Below are positions 23,938 through 32,648 of a DNA stretch of 64,000 nt, one piece after another. Below the pieces are notes generated by a model. That model did not search any database. It saw only the letters and a list, made by a program, of their open reading frames with translations, and was not told where the DNA came from. Location of the stretch: positions 2,046,001-2,110,000 of the forward strand of contig NZ_CP091792.1 in assembly GCF_022024115.1 (NCBI RefSeq), written 5' to 3'. A program made the translations under genes and the position numbers. Every line of letters begins with the position of its first letter. The stretch's first letter is position 1. This DNA is from Prevotella communis. GTDB taxonomy: Bacteria > Bacteroidota > Bacteroidia > Bacteroidales > Bacteroidaceae.

Positions 23938-25498
23938 AAAACAATTAGAAAAAATCAAGCAACTCATCGAGAAGCGCGAACAGGCCCGTCTCGGTGGTGG
24001 TGAAAAAGCGATTCAGAAACAGCACGAGCGTGGTAAATACACAGCCCGCGAGCGCATAGAGATGCTCCTCGATGAAGGTTCTTTCGAGGAATACGACATG
24101 TTCAAGGAGCACCGTTGCCACAATTTCGGCATGGAGAAGAAACAGTTCCTTGGCGATGGTGTAGTAGCAGGTAGTGGTACAATTGATGGCCGTCTGGTCT
24201 TCGTTTTTGCCCAGGATTTCACCGTTCATGCTGGTTCTCTTAGTGAGACCATGAGCCAGAAGATCTGTAAGGTAATGGATATGGCCATGAAGATGGGTGC
24301 CCCTGTTATCGGCATCAACGACTCAGGTGGTGCACGTATTCAGGAAGGTATAAACTCTTTGGCTGGTTTCGCAGAGATTTTCGAGCGTAACATTCTGGCC
24401 TCTGGTGTTATTCCCCAGATTAGCGGTATCTTTGGTCCTTGCGCAGGTGGTTCTGTTTACAGCCCTGCCCTGACAGACTTCACCCTGATGATGGAAGGCA
24501 CCTCATACATGTTCCTCACTGGTCCTAAGGTTGTAAAGACCGTTACCGGTGAAGATATTGACCAGGAGCATCTGGGTGGTGCCAGCGTTCACGCTACCAA
24601 GTCAGGTGTAACCCACTTCACAGCCAAGACTGAGGAAGAGGGTATGCAGATGATTAAGACCCTGCTTTCATACATTCCTTCTAACAACATGGAGGTGGCT
24701 CCTCGCAAGAAGTGCGACGACCCCATCAATCGTATGGAGGACTCTCTGAACGAGATTATCCCTGAGAATCCCAACGAGGCTTACGACATGTATAAGGTAA
24801 TCGGTGCCGTTGTCGACAATGGCGAGTTCTTCGAGGTTCAGCCTAAATTTGCCAAGAACATCATCGTTGGTTTCGCTCGTTTCAACGGTCAGAGCGTTGG
24901 TATCGTAGCCAACCAGCCTTCATGCTACGCAGGTGTTCTCGATGTAAACGCCAGCCGTAAGGGTGCCCGTTTCGTACGTTTCTGCGACGCTTTCAATATT
25001 CCTATTGTTAGTTTCGTTGACGTTCCCGGATTCTTGCCCGGTACTGGTCAGGAGTATAACGCAGTTATCCTCCACGGAGCACAGTTGCTCTATGCCTATG
25101 GCGAAGCCACAGTACCCAAGATTACTGTCACCCTGCGTAAGTCATACGGTGGTTCACACATCGTGATGGGTTCTAAGCAACTCCACACCGACCTGAACTA
25201 TGCATGGCCTTCTGCAGAGATTGCCGTGATGGGTGCCAGTGGTGCTGCAGCAGTTCTCTATGCTAAGGAAGCTAAAGCCAAGAAGGAAGCAGGTGAGGAT
25301 GTTAAGGCATTCATCGCTGAGAAGGAAGAAGAGTACAACGAACTCTTTGCAAATCCCTATCAGGCTGCTAAGTTCGGATACATCGATGATGTTATCGAGC
25401 CTCGCAACACCCGTTTCCGCATCTGCCGTGGCTTAGCCCAGCTCGCAACCAAGCGTGATGCCCTGCCTGCCAAGAAGCACGGAAATATTCCTATGTAA
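23933..25498 (+). CDS. mmdA: Acyl-CoA carboxylase/methylmalonyl-CoA decarboxylase carboxyltransferase subunit
   Basis: This 521-residue biotin-dependent carboxyltransferase moves CO2 between a CoA ester and carrier biotin. It has the two crotonase-like halves of the PccB/MmdA family, with the oxyanion regions [14 protein letters not shown] and GGSHIVMGS, plus [15 protein letters not shown]. It may be the alpha subunit of the Na+-pumping methylmalonyl-CoA decarboxylase or the beta subunit of a propionyl-CoA carboxylase. The neighbourhood (mce, biotin carrier) fits either; neither a decarboxylase membrane beta subunit nor a biotin carboxylase is next to it. Confidence 0.92.
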   Translation: MSKQLEKIKQLIEKREQARLGGGEKAIQKQHERGKYTARERIEMLLDEGSFEEYDMFKEHRCHNFGMEKKQFLGDGVVAGSGTIDGRLVFVFAQDFTVHAGSLSETMSQKICKVMDMAMKMGAPVIGINDSGGARIQEGINSLAGFAEIFERNILASGVIPQISGIFGPCAGGSVYSPALTDFTLMMEGTSYMFLTGPKVVKTVTGEDIDQEHLGGASVHATKSGVTHFTAKTEEEGMQMIKTLLSYIPSNNMEVAPRKKCDDPINRMEDSLNEIIPENPNEAYDMYKVIGAVVDNGEFFEVQPKFAKNIIVGFARFNGQSVGIVANQPSCYAGVLDVNASRKGARFVRFCDAFNIPIVSFVDVPGFLPGTGQEYNAVILHGAQLLYAYGEATVPKITVTLRKSYGGSHIVMGSKQLHTDLNYAWPSAEIAVMGASGAAAVLYAKEAKAKKEAGEDVKAFIAEKEEEYNELFANPYQAAKFGYIDDVIEPRNTRFRICRGLAQLATKRDALPAKKHGNIPM

Positions 25499-25531
25499 AC
25501 GAGGAGTTAAGAAGTAAAAGAAATTTTAGTT

Positions 25532-25684
25532 ATGAAGCAAAATGAAGTCTATGCTGCCATAGCAATGGCTCTTCATGAGCATTTGGGAAATAACGTCCAT
25601 GATGTGGAGACCGGCATCATCACGATTGCGGAGCGCTCTACACAATGGAACGGCTATGCCCAGACAATGACAGCACGTCCCTAA
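25532..25684 (+). CDS. Small protein in the methylmalonyl-CoA operon
   Basis: A 50-residue frame begins MKQNEVYAAIAMALHEHLG and ends TMTARP. It sits between the carboxyltransferase stop (33 bp) and the biotin carrier start (12 bp), so it is probably translated. In Bacteroidales a small subunit gene (OadG-like or a short soluble one with a His/Glu-rich helix and a terminal aromatic-Arg-Pro stretch) often occupies this place. Here there is no membrane helix, so it is not a standard OadG/gamma subunit. It may tether the carrier to the carboxyltransferase. Confidence 0.65.
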   Translation: MKQNEVYAAIAMALHEHLGNNVHDVETGIITIAERSTQWNGYAQTMTARP

Positions 25685-25696
25685 ATCATTAATGAA

Positions 25697-26131
25697 ATGA
25701 AAGAATACAAGTATACTATCAACGGAACGAAATACGAGGTTGCCGTAGGCGATATTGAGGAAAACATCGTTACCGTCACCGTCAATGGCGAAGAGTATAA
25801 GGTTGAAATGGAGAAAGAAGCTGAGCCCGAGAAGAAAAAGCCCGTGCTTGGTAAGCCTGCAGCAGCTGCTGCAAGCACTTCTGACGAACCTGCAACCAAT
25901 AAAGCAGCTGTAAACAAGAACAATGCCGTCAAGGCTCCCCTGCCTGGTGTTATCACAGACATCAAGGTTGCCGTAGGCGACGAAGTTCAGGTTGGCGATA
26001 CTATTGTCGTACTTGAAGCCATGAAGATGGCAAATAACCTGCAGGCCGAGAAGGCTGGTAAGGTCACTGCCGTATGCGTGAAGATTGGTGAAAGTGTGAT
26101 GGAAGATGACGCTTTGGTTGTTATCGAGTAA
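25697..26131 (+). CDS. Biotin carboxyl carrier protein of the methylmalonyl-CoA system
   Basis: The 144-residue protein has an N-terminal beta segment (to about 45), an Ala/Pro/Lys linker (AAAAASTSDEPATNK) and a C-terminal biotinyl domain. The biotin-accepting lysine is Lys110 in EAMKM. It carries the carboxyl group to or from the carboxyltransferase. It is the last gene of the operon; the expected decarboxylase beta gene does not follow, and a terminator does. Confidence 0.9.
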   Translation: MKEYKYTINGTKYEVAVGDIEENIVTVTVNGEEYKVEMEKEAEPEKKKPVLGKPAAAAASTSDEPATNKAAVNKNNAVKAPLPGVITDIKVAVGDEVQVGDTIVVLEAMKMANNLQAEKAGKVTAVCVKIGESVMEDDALVVIE

Positions 26132-26158
26132 GACCCATCATTGAAATATCTAAAAAGT

Positions 26159-26194
26159 AAGAGGAATGGATTCGTTTCCATTCCTCTTCTTTTA
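26159..26194. terminator. Terminator after the biotin carrier
   Basis: AAGAGGAATGGA pairs with TCCATTCCTCTT, followed by CTTTT. It lies between the convergent biotin carrier and membrane-protein genes. Confidence 0.85.
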
Positions 26195-26206
26195 TAGTCC
26201 ATTATT

Positions 26207-27367
26207 TCAATTTCGATAATAGTAATAATACCAATACGACTTTTGATAATTATCAAAGATACGGTATCTTCGCTCGGGCTCTTTGGAATATTTTACTTTC
26301 AGTTGTTGTAGATTATTCCAGTCTTCTGCCAAGACAGCATCATGATAGACTATCAGAGGATGAGCCGTTAAATGCTGATAAAGCACCAAAGCCTCTTTGT
26401 AATGTCGTGGCAGAGCCACAGAATCAGACACCTCATAGTATCTCGGCAAAACACGCACAAAAGAATTCAAATCGCGATTCATGAGATATCCACACAGCCT
26501 ATAGTCAGCCATTGCGGAAGTACCTAATGTGTCACGCTCCATTCTCTCATAATAGAACTCTGAATTCACGGTCTTTGCACAACGCGCCCCCAGATGTTTC
26601 CATATAGAGTCTTCCGGCATCAACTGTGGTTTCAATTGCATGGGCAATAGCGTCTCGCTAGTTCCCTTCACAGGATAACCAAATAATCCGTCTGCCAATT
26701 TTCCTTTTTTTGACAAGGCATAGGCACGTAACATGGTGAGACGTTCATTTGTTTCCAACGAACGATTCCCTACCCTCAAGGCTTCATCCACATCATCATT
26801 CATCAGAGCTACTTCCATATGAGTGCTATAATGAAAGACGGCGTTAGTATTACCTACCAGTACAACACCCAGCATCATAACTGTCATCTGAAGTAAATTC
26901 AGCCAGAACTTCCTGGCAGAGAATACTGTACCATACTGTCCCTCATCAAGACTATACGACATTGCCTGACGTGCGAACCATACGCAAACACCCCAAATCA
27001 ACAACAGGAATGGGAATACCCAAACCCAGGCACCAAAAGAAAAATGCTGGTCAATGTCCTGATTAACATCCGAGACCACGGCCAATATCAGCATTGAAGG
27101 AAAATATGTCAAGGCATACGATCTGCGTGACAGTTTCGTAAAGTTAGCAATACATCTCTGCAAGATATATAGCACTATCGTTATCAGAATAGCACCGACA
27201 GTCCTATTATAATGCGTCACACCTTGACTCAACACATGCTGGGCTATAGTTAATATATCAGTCTGAAACTCATATAGCCACAAGAATGAGAATATAAGAA
27301 AACAAACAGCACACATCACCTTGTGGGTGATGGTGCCTTGTTCTTTGTAATTATATCTGTTTCTCAT
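26207..27367 (-). CDS. DUF6057-like membrane protein
   Basis: The 386-residue protein has about four hydrophobic segments in its first half (VMCAVCFLIFSFLWLYEF, then three more up to about residue 180). A soluble helical C-terminal half follows, with tetratricopeptide-like helices and a Tyr-rich end (SYWYYYYYRN). It matches my recollection of a Bacteroidales membrane family (DUF6057) without known function. Its start overlaps the glgB stop by one base (TAATG), so it is translationally coupled to glgB. Confidence 0.65.
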   Translation of the reverse strand: MRNRYNYKEQGTITHKVMCAVCFLIFSFLWLYEFQTDILTIAQHVLSQGVTHYNRTVGAILITIVLYILQRCIANFTKLSRRSYALTYFPSMLILAVVSDVNQDIDQHFSFGAWVWVFPFLLLIWGVCVWFARQAMSYSLDEGQYGTVFSARKFWLNLLQMTVMMLGVVLVGNTNAVFHYSTHMEVALMNDDVDEALRVGNRSLETNERLTMLRAYALSKKGKLADGLFGYPVKGTSETLLPMQLKPQLMPEDSIWKHLGARCAKTVNSEFYYERMERDTLGTSAMADYRLCGYLMNRDLNSFVRVLPRYYEVSDSVALPRHYKEALVLYQHLTAHPLIVYHDAVLAEDWNNLQQLKVKYSKEPERRYRIFDNYQKSYWYYYYYRN

Positions 27368-29406
27368 TAGTTCTTCTTAAGAACTACTGCCGAACGGGCA
27401 GGTATATAAAGTTTAAGCCACTCCTTGCGGTCGTTGACATACAGAGGATCATAGTTCGTGAAATGCGTCACAGTATCGTCAGCAAAACCAAAGCCACCGA
27501 AATCTTTCGAATCAGTATTCAGCACAACGTCGTAGCTGCCGGTTGGCACAAGGAATCCATAGTCTGTAAAAGACTGTGTGGGTGAGAAGTTAAACACGAA
27601 CAGCAAGTCACCACGCATAAAGGCAAGAATCTGATCACCGTCATTGTGCCATATCTCTACCACGGGTTTATCCTGGAAGTTGCGTACACTCTTCACCACT
27701 TTTATCATCTCACGGTCAAAATCACCCAACCAGTGATAACACAAGTCCTTATTATCCACAAGACTCCACTGGCGACGCGCGTATTTGTACGACCAGCCAT
27801 TTCCCTCACGTGGGAAGTCAATCCATTCCGGGTGACCAAACTCATTACCCATAAAGTTCAGGTAACCACCATTGATTGTACCCAACGTCACCAAACGGAT
27901 CATTTTATGCAGAGCAATACCTCTCTCAGCCACGCCATTAACGTCCTTCTTGGCGAAATGCCAATACATGTCGGCATCTATGAGACGGAAGATGATCGTC
28001 TTATCACCAACCAATGCCTGATCATGACTCTCACAATAAGATATCGTTTTCTCATCAGGACGACGGTTCTTTACTTCCCAGAAAATGCTGCTTGGTTTCC
28101 AGTTCTCATCCGGCTGTTCCTTAATGGTCTTAATCCAATAATCAGGAATATTCATAGCCATACGATAATCAAAACCATAGCCTCCATCTTCAAACCTTGC
28201 AGCCAGGCCAGGCATACCACTCACCTCTTCTGCTATCGTGATAGCATTCGGATTTACCTCATGAATCAATTTATTTGCCAATGTCAGGTAACAGATGGCA
28301 TTATCATCCTCATGACCATTGAAATAATCAGAATAGCTACAGAAGGCTTCTCCCAGTCCATGGCTATAGTACAGCATAGAGGTAACTCCATCAAAACGGA
28401 AGCCATCAAACTGGTATTCCTCTAACCAGTAACGACAGTTGGAGAGCAGGAAATGCATCACCTCATCCTTACCATAATCGAAACAAAGTGAATCCCATGC
28501 TGGATGCTCATGACGATCACCGGGATAGAAGAACTGATTAGGATCTCCAGCCAGATTTCCCAAACCTTCCACCTCGTTCTTCACCGCATGAGAATGTACG
28601 ATATCCATGATGACAGCAACACCATTCTTATGTGCCTCATCAATGAGTTGTTTCAACTCTTCTGGCGTACCAAAACGACTACTAGGTGCGAAGAATGAAG
28701 AAACATGATAACCGAATGACCCATAATATGGATGCTCTTGAATAGCCATCACCTGGATGCAGTTATAGCCATCCTTGATGACACGCGGTAGCACGTTCTC
28801 GCGGAACTCATTATACGATCCAACCTTCTCAGCATCCTGTCCCATACCTACATGACATTCGTAGATAAGTAACGGACTCTTCTTTGGCTTGAAGTTTCTC
28901 TTCTTGAAATCATACTTTTTGGCTGGGTTCCATACTTGGGCAGAGAAAATATTCGTTGTCTCATCCTGAACCACGCGGGTGCACCATGCAGGAATACGCT
29001 CACCTTCTCCTCCATCCCACTTCACCTTCATTTTGTATAGTTGTCCGTGTTTCAGGTCACGTTCACGTAATTTCAGTTCCCAGTTTCCAGTTCCGGCTAT
29101 ACGCTTGCACTTATATTTTTCATCTTCCTTCCAGTCATTAAAATCACCTATCAGATAGATTTCCGTGGCATTAGGGGCCCACTCACGGAACACCCACCCA
29201 CGCAACTGCTTATGTAATCCAAAATAAAGATGACCAGATGCGAAGTCTTTCAACGACGTTTTACCATTGCGTGTCAACTGATTCAGTTTCCACACAGCAT
29301 GCTCATGGCGTCCACGGATTGCATCTTCAAAAGGCTCTAACCATGAATCGTTCTGTACGAGGCCAATATGCTTAGGCTGCACCTCCTCTTTTTTCTTTGC
29401 TGCCAT
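27367..29406 (-). CDS. glgB: 1,4-alpha-glucan branching enzyme
   Basis: GlgB makes the alpha-1,6 branches of glycogen in the cytoplasm. The 679-residue protein has a CBM48 domain (about 45-140, FREWAPNATEIYLIGDFNDW), a GH13 barrel with DIVHSHAVKNE, DGFRFDGVTSM (nucleophile Asp) and AEEVSGMPG (Glu acid), and a C-terminal beta domain. This is the eukaryote-like branching-enzyme type common in Bacteroidetes. It follows yhcH by 5 bp and overlaps the downstream membrane-protein gene by one base. Confidence 0.96.
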   Translation of the reverse strand: MAAKKKEEVQPKHIGLVQNDSWLEPFEDAIRGRHEHAVWKLNQLTRNGKTSLKDFASGHLYFGLHKQLRGWVFREWAPNATEIYLIGDFNDWKEDEKYKCKRIAGTGNWELKLRERDLKHGQLYKMKVKWDGGEGERIPAWCTRVVQDETTNIFSAQVWNPAKKYDFKKRNFKPKKSPLLIYECHVGMGQDAEKVGSYNEFRENVLPRVIKDGYNCIQVMAIQEHPYYGSFGYHVSSFFAPSSRFGTPEELKQLIDEAHKNGVAVIMDIVHSHAVKNEVEGLGNLAGDPNQFFYPGDRHEHPAWDSLCFDYGKDEVMHFLLSNCRYWLEEYQFDGFRFDGVTSMLYYSHGLGEAFCSYSDYFNGHEDDNAICYLTLANKLIHEVNPNAITIAEEVSGMPGLAARFEDGGYGFDYRMAMNIPDYWIKTIKEQPDENWKPSSIFWEVKNRRPDEKTISYCESHDQALVGDKTIIFRLIDADMYWHFAKKDVNGVAERGIALHKMIRLVTLGTINGGYLNFMGNEFGHPEWIDFPREGNGWSYKYARRQWSLVDNKDLCYHWLGDFDREMIKVVKSVRNFQDKPVVEIWHNDGDQILAFMRGDLLFVFNFSPTQSFTDYGFLVPTGSYDVVLNTDSKDFGGFGFADDTVTHFTNYDPLYVNDRKEWLKLYIPARSAVVLKKN

Positions 29407-29411
29407 AGGAA

Positions 29412-29858
29412 TTAAGCTTTAACCTTGAATATCGCTTTTTTAATCTCTGGTGCCATTGAGATACACGGTGCATGACCGTCTTGAGGGAAAAATACCGCAA
29501 ACATACCTGGTTGACAGTCAATAAAACTTTCTGCCATGAGGTCAGGGTATTTTGTGATATCCTTTTCTGCATTATATTCCTGTTCTGGCAGTCTGCACAA
29601 TGGTGTATAGCCATAGGTCTCAGGTCCATCAATAGGAATCTGAATGTCTATCATCTTGACATGAGTCTCCAACACGGCCTCATCGGGTGCTTTGCCCTTA
29701 GCCGTAGTGATATTGACAAAGAGGTCCTTATCCTTAATAGGATATTTACCAGCCTCCATCGTGTTTAGGTCGTTCTTCTTCAGGAACTCTACCACATCAG
29801 CAAACAAAGGATTTAATCCTACGTATTTGCCCAAATTGTCAAGCGTGTCAATAATCAT
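29412..29858 (-). CDS. YhcH/YjgK/YiaL (DUF386) family protein
   Basis: The 148-residue cupin-like protein has the family start MIIDTLDNLGKYV, the EAGKYPI, ETHVKMIDIQIPIDG and DGHAPCI motifs, and the conserved histidines of the DUF386 metal site. Members include EbgC-like proteins and sugar anomerases or sialic-acid-linked proteins, so a carbohydrate-modifying role is likely. It is encoded 5 bp upstream of glgB and 32 bp downstream of the MORN gene. Confidence 0.9.
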   Translation of the reverse strand: MIIDTLDNLGKYVGLNPLFADVVEFLKKNDLNTMEAGKYPIKDKDLFVNITTAKGKAPDEAVLETHVKMIDIQIPIDGPETYGYTPLCRLPEQEYNAEKDITKYPDLMAESFIDCQPGMFAVFFPQDGHAPCISMAPEIKKAIFKVKA

Positions 29859-29890
29859 AACATATAGTTTTAAAGTGGTTTATTGATAGT

Positions 29891-31012
29891 CTATTTTTCT
29901 ATTTTACGATAACCGTTGCTATAAGTACCCTGGGCAACAATTGCGCCGTTACGGTCTTTCTCGACAAACGCTCCTTCACGTTTACCATTCTCATAGTGGC
30001 ACTCAATACGCTTACCGTCCTTATCTTCTTCGATGGCAGCACCATGACGCTGTCCATTCTTATACTGGGCCTTAAATTTAGAGCCATCGGCCAGATGACC
30101 GATACACTCTCCTTCAGGCTGTCCGTTTTTAAATTGTCCTTCCACAACGTCACCAGCCTTGGTCGTCAGTTTTCCACGACCATTCGGCTGGTCATTTTTC
30201 CACTGTCCAGAATACGAATTACCATTTGCCCACAGGAAGGTGCCTTGTCCATTTTTATCACCTTTCAGGAACTGTCCGTTATAACGGTCGCCATTAGCAA
30301 ATTTCACGATACCATTACCTGTACGCTGACCATTCACATAGTCACCCTCAAAGATATCACCATTCTGGAAACGATAGACGCCCTTGCCATGCTGCAAATC
30401 ATTCTGCCATTGGCCTACATAGACGTCACCGCTGGCATATTTAAACACGCCCTTACCGGAACGCATATTATTTTTCCATTCACCATCATAGGTTGAGCCA
30501 TCAGCCCAATCATGGAAGCCACGGCCTTCTTTTTTGTCATCTTTCCAGTCTCCGTTATAATAAGCTCCACTGGCATAGACATATTTTCCTTTGCCATTAC
30601 GCTTATCTTCATGCCAGTTACCCTTATAGGTGTCGCCATTGAAATAGTACATTTCACCATAGCCCTGCTGGTAGTCCTTAAACCAGAGACCTACATATTT
30701 ATTATTATTCTGGAAATAATATGTACCCTGACCATGCTGATGGTCCTGCATCCATTGCCCTTCATAGCGTTCTCCATCCGTGAAAGTATAAATGCCATGA
30801 CCTTCGCGTTTTCCTTTTACATATTCACCTTCATAAAGATTTCCGTTCTTCCACACCGTTTTTCCTTTGCCGTGTGGTTTTCCTGCAGCCATCTCTCCGT
30901 TATATTCACCTCCGTCTTTTGTTGTACATGTACCCAACGAGATTTTCTGGGCAGACAGAGAGAGAGGCATAGTAAGTAGTGTAAGCGATAAAATATATGA
31001 TGTCAATTTCAT
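29891..31012 (-). CDS. Secreted MORN-repeat protein
   Basis: The 373-residue protein has a signal peptide (MKLTSYILSLTLLTMPLSLS then AQ) and about 14 tandem repeats of ~23 residues of the form YxGxWxxxxxxGxG, for example RYEGQWMQDHQHGQG and TYDGEWKNNMRSGKG. The last three repeats diverge. MORN arrays fold as long beta-strips that bind lipids, proteins or glycans; here the target is unknown and the location is periplasm or surface. It may head the yhcH-glgB operon. The frame extends to 31042; ATG 31012 fits the signal peptide. Confidence 0.92.
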   Translation of the reverse strand: MKLTSYILSLTLLTMPLSLSAQKISLGTCTTKDGGEYNGEMAAGKPHGKGKTVWKNGNLYEGEYVKGKREGHGIYTFTDGERYEGQWMQDHQHGQGTYYFQNNNKYVGLWFKDYQQGYGEMYYFNGDTYKGNWHEDKRNGKGKYVYASGAYYNGDWKDDKKEGRGFHDWADGSTYDGEWKNNMRSGKGVFKYASGDVYVGQWQNDLQHGKGVYRFQNGDIFEGDYVNGQRTGNGIVKFANGDRYNGQFLKGDKNGQGTFLWANGNSYSGQWKNDQPNGRGKLTTKAGDVVEGQFKNGQPEGECIGHLADGSKFKAQYKNGQRHGAAIEEDKDGKRIECHYENGKREGAFVEKDRNGAIVAQGTYSNGYRKIEK

Positions 31013-31031
31013 TGTTTTCAATTTTTCACTC

Positions 31032-31039
31032 CAAAAGTA
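31032..31039 (-). promoter_or_regulatory. -7 element of the MORN-yhcH-glgB group
   Basis: The minus strand reads TACTTTTG, 19 bp before the start at 31012. Confidence 0.6.
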
Positions 31040-31102
31040 CAAAAAAAAGTGTAAACAGGCAAGAATTTCCCTTTTTTGAAACTAAGAATTAAGAATTATT
31101 TG

Positions 31103-31110
31103 TAACTTTG
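31103..31110 (+). promoter_or_regulatory. -7 element of kdsB
   Basis: TAACTTTG lies 21 bp before the ATG at 31132 and is divergent from the MORN promoter. Confidence 0.65.
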
Positions 31111-31131
31111 CGTCAAAAATTAGTAAAGCAG

Positions 31132-31878
31132 ATGAAATTCATTGGTATTATTCCTGCGCGTTATGCATCTACGCGTTTTCCAGGCAAGCCGCTGGCGATG
31201 CTAGGCGGTAAGCCCGTCATTCAAAGAGTTTACGAACAAGTAACAAGTGTATTGGGCGAAGCCTATGTTGCCACCGACGACGATAGGATTTTCAAGGCTG
31301 TAGAGTCATTTGGAGGCCATGCCGTCATGACACGCACCGACCATAAAAGCGGTACTGACCGTATTGAGGAAGCTGCCATAAAATTGCAGACCAACGCCGA
31401 TGTCATTATCAACGTACAAGGCGACGAGCCCTTCATCCAGAAATCTCAGTTGGAAACAGTAAAACACCTATTCGATGATCCAAACACACAGATAGCTACC
31501 CTCGGAAAACCTTTCGAAAGCATGGAGGCTGTTCAGAACCCCAATTCTCCAAAGATTGTATGTGATGTTAACGGCTATGCCATGTATTTCAGTCGCAGCG
31601 TCATTCCATATATCAGAGGAAAAGAAAGTAGCGACTGGCTGTTACATTTTCCTTTCTTGAAGCACATTGGCCTTTATGCCTATCGTCGTGAAGTATTGTC
31701 ACAAATCACGAAATTGCCCCAAAGCCCTCTGGAACTGGCAGAGAGTCTGGAGCAATTACGCTGGCTTCAAAACGGCTATCGCATCAAGGTGGGCCTTACC
31801 GATGTAGAAACCGTCGGAATTGATACACCTGAAGACCTTGAGCGAGCAGAACAGTTTCTGAAGGAATTCAAGGATTAA
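31132..31878 (+). CDS. kdsB: 3-deoxy-manno-octulosonate cytidylyltransferase
   Basis: KdsB makes CMP-Kdo for lipopolysaccharide in the cytoplasm. The 248-residue protein has the nucleotide-binding IIPARYASTRFPGKPL, the VATDDDRI and INVQGDEPFI motifs and the late LPQSPLELAESLEQLRWL. ATG 31132 begins the first strand. The stop overlaps the convergent dnaJ-like gene by 4 bp. Confidence 0.97.
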   Translation: MKFIGIIPARYASTRFPGKPLAMLGGKPVIQRVYEQVTSVLGEAYVATDDDRIFKAVESFGGHAVMTRTDHKSGTDRIEEAAIKLQTNADVIINVQGDEPFIQKSQLETVKHLFDDPNTQIATLGKPFESMEAVQNPNSPKIVCDVNGYAMYFSRSVIPYIRGKESSDWLLHFPFLKHIGLYAYRREVLSQITKLPQSPLELAESLEQLRWLQNGYRIKVGLTDVETVGIDTPEDLERAEQFLKEFKD

Positions 31879-32543
31879 CCTTGTTGCATCTGCCTTAGCA
31901 ACTCCTGTTGACGAGCACTCAGACTCGTAGGCAATGTAACCTGATAGGTAATAATCAAATCCGCACCGTTCTGACCTTTGCCACGCAGTCTGGCCTTAGT
32001 GCCAGGCTGCGTGCCAGGTTTTAGTTTCAGACGTATCTTTTTCCCATCTGGCACGGTGACGATGACATCACCACCCAGCAAAGCCGTGTACATATCTATA
32101 TTGACACTAGCCTGCGTCTCACGTGGTTGCTGATGGGCAAAACCACCAGCGCCACGTCCTCGCATGGCACCACCAAACAAATCCTCGAAGAATGAGCTAA
32201 AGCCACCGCCACCCCTTCCATTAGTAAAGTTTGAGAAATCAAACCCTTCGAATGGAGAGCCACCACCAGCACCTGAAGAAAAGCCGCCGAAGCCACCTGT
32301 ACCACCAAAGGCATCAGCTTGCTTCCACTGTTCACCATACTGATCGTATTTCTTTCGCTTTTCAGGATCACCAATCACATCGTATGCTTCATTCAAAGCC
32401 TGAAACTTTGCCTTGGCCTTTGGGTCGTCAGGATGCAAATCCGGATGAAACTGCTTGGCACGTTTCAAATAGGCTTTCTTCACATCCTTCTGTGGAATGG
32501 TCTTATCAACCCCTAGAATCTTATAATAATCTATGAATGCCAT
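31875..32543 (-). CDS. Short DnaJ/CbpA-like co-chaperone
   Basis: The 222-residue protein has an N-terminal J domain with the HPD tripeptide in KQFHPDLHPDD, which stimulates DnaK. A Gly/Phe-rich linker (about 80-150) follows, then one C-terminal peptide-binding beta domain (VNIDMYTALLGGDVIVTVPDGKK). There is no zinc-finger region and no second C-terminal domain, so it is shorter than CbpA/DnaJ (~300 or more). Convergent with kdsB. Confidence 0.88.
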   Translation of the reverse strand: MAFIDYYKILGVDKTIPQKDVKKAYLKRAKQFHPDLHPDDPKAKAKFQALNEAYDVIGDPEKRKKYDQYGEQWKQADAFGGTGGFGGFSSGAGGGSPFEGFDFSNFTNGRGGGGFSSFFEDLFGGAMRGRGAGGFAHQQPRETQASVNIDMYTALLGGDVIVTVPDGKKIRLKLKPGTQPGTKARLRGKGQNGADLIITYQVTLPTSLSARQQELLRQMQQG

Positions 32544-32596
32544 AATCTCAATCTCCTTTCTTTTTTAATTATTTACAGCAAATTCCATGCCGAAAA

Positions 32597-32628
32597 TTTG
32601 GCGTTTCATATGACATTTCGTAATTTTG
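32597..32628 (+). promoter_or_regulatory. Promoter of the 5'-nucleotidase-nudC pair
   Basis: TTTG (32597-32600) and TAATTTTG (32621-32628) are 20 bp apart, the canonical arrangement. The ATG at 32649 follows after 20 bp. Confidence 0.75.
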
Positions 32629-32648
32629 CGCCATCAAAACAGATAAAT

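Noticed and set aside
27646..28425. Plus-strand open frame opposite glgB
   Set aside because: It lies within the well-conserved GH13 region of glgB on the other strand.
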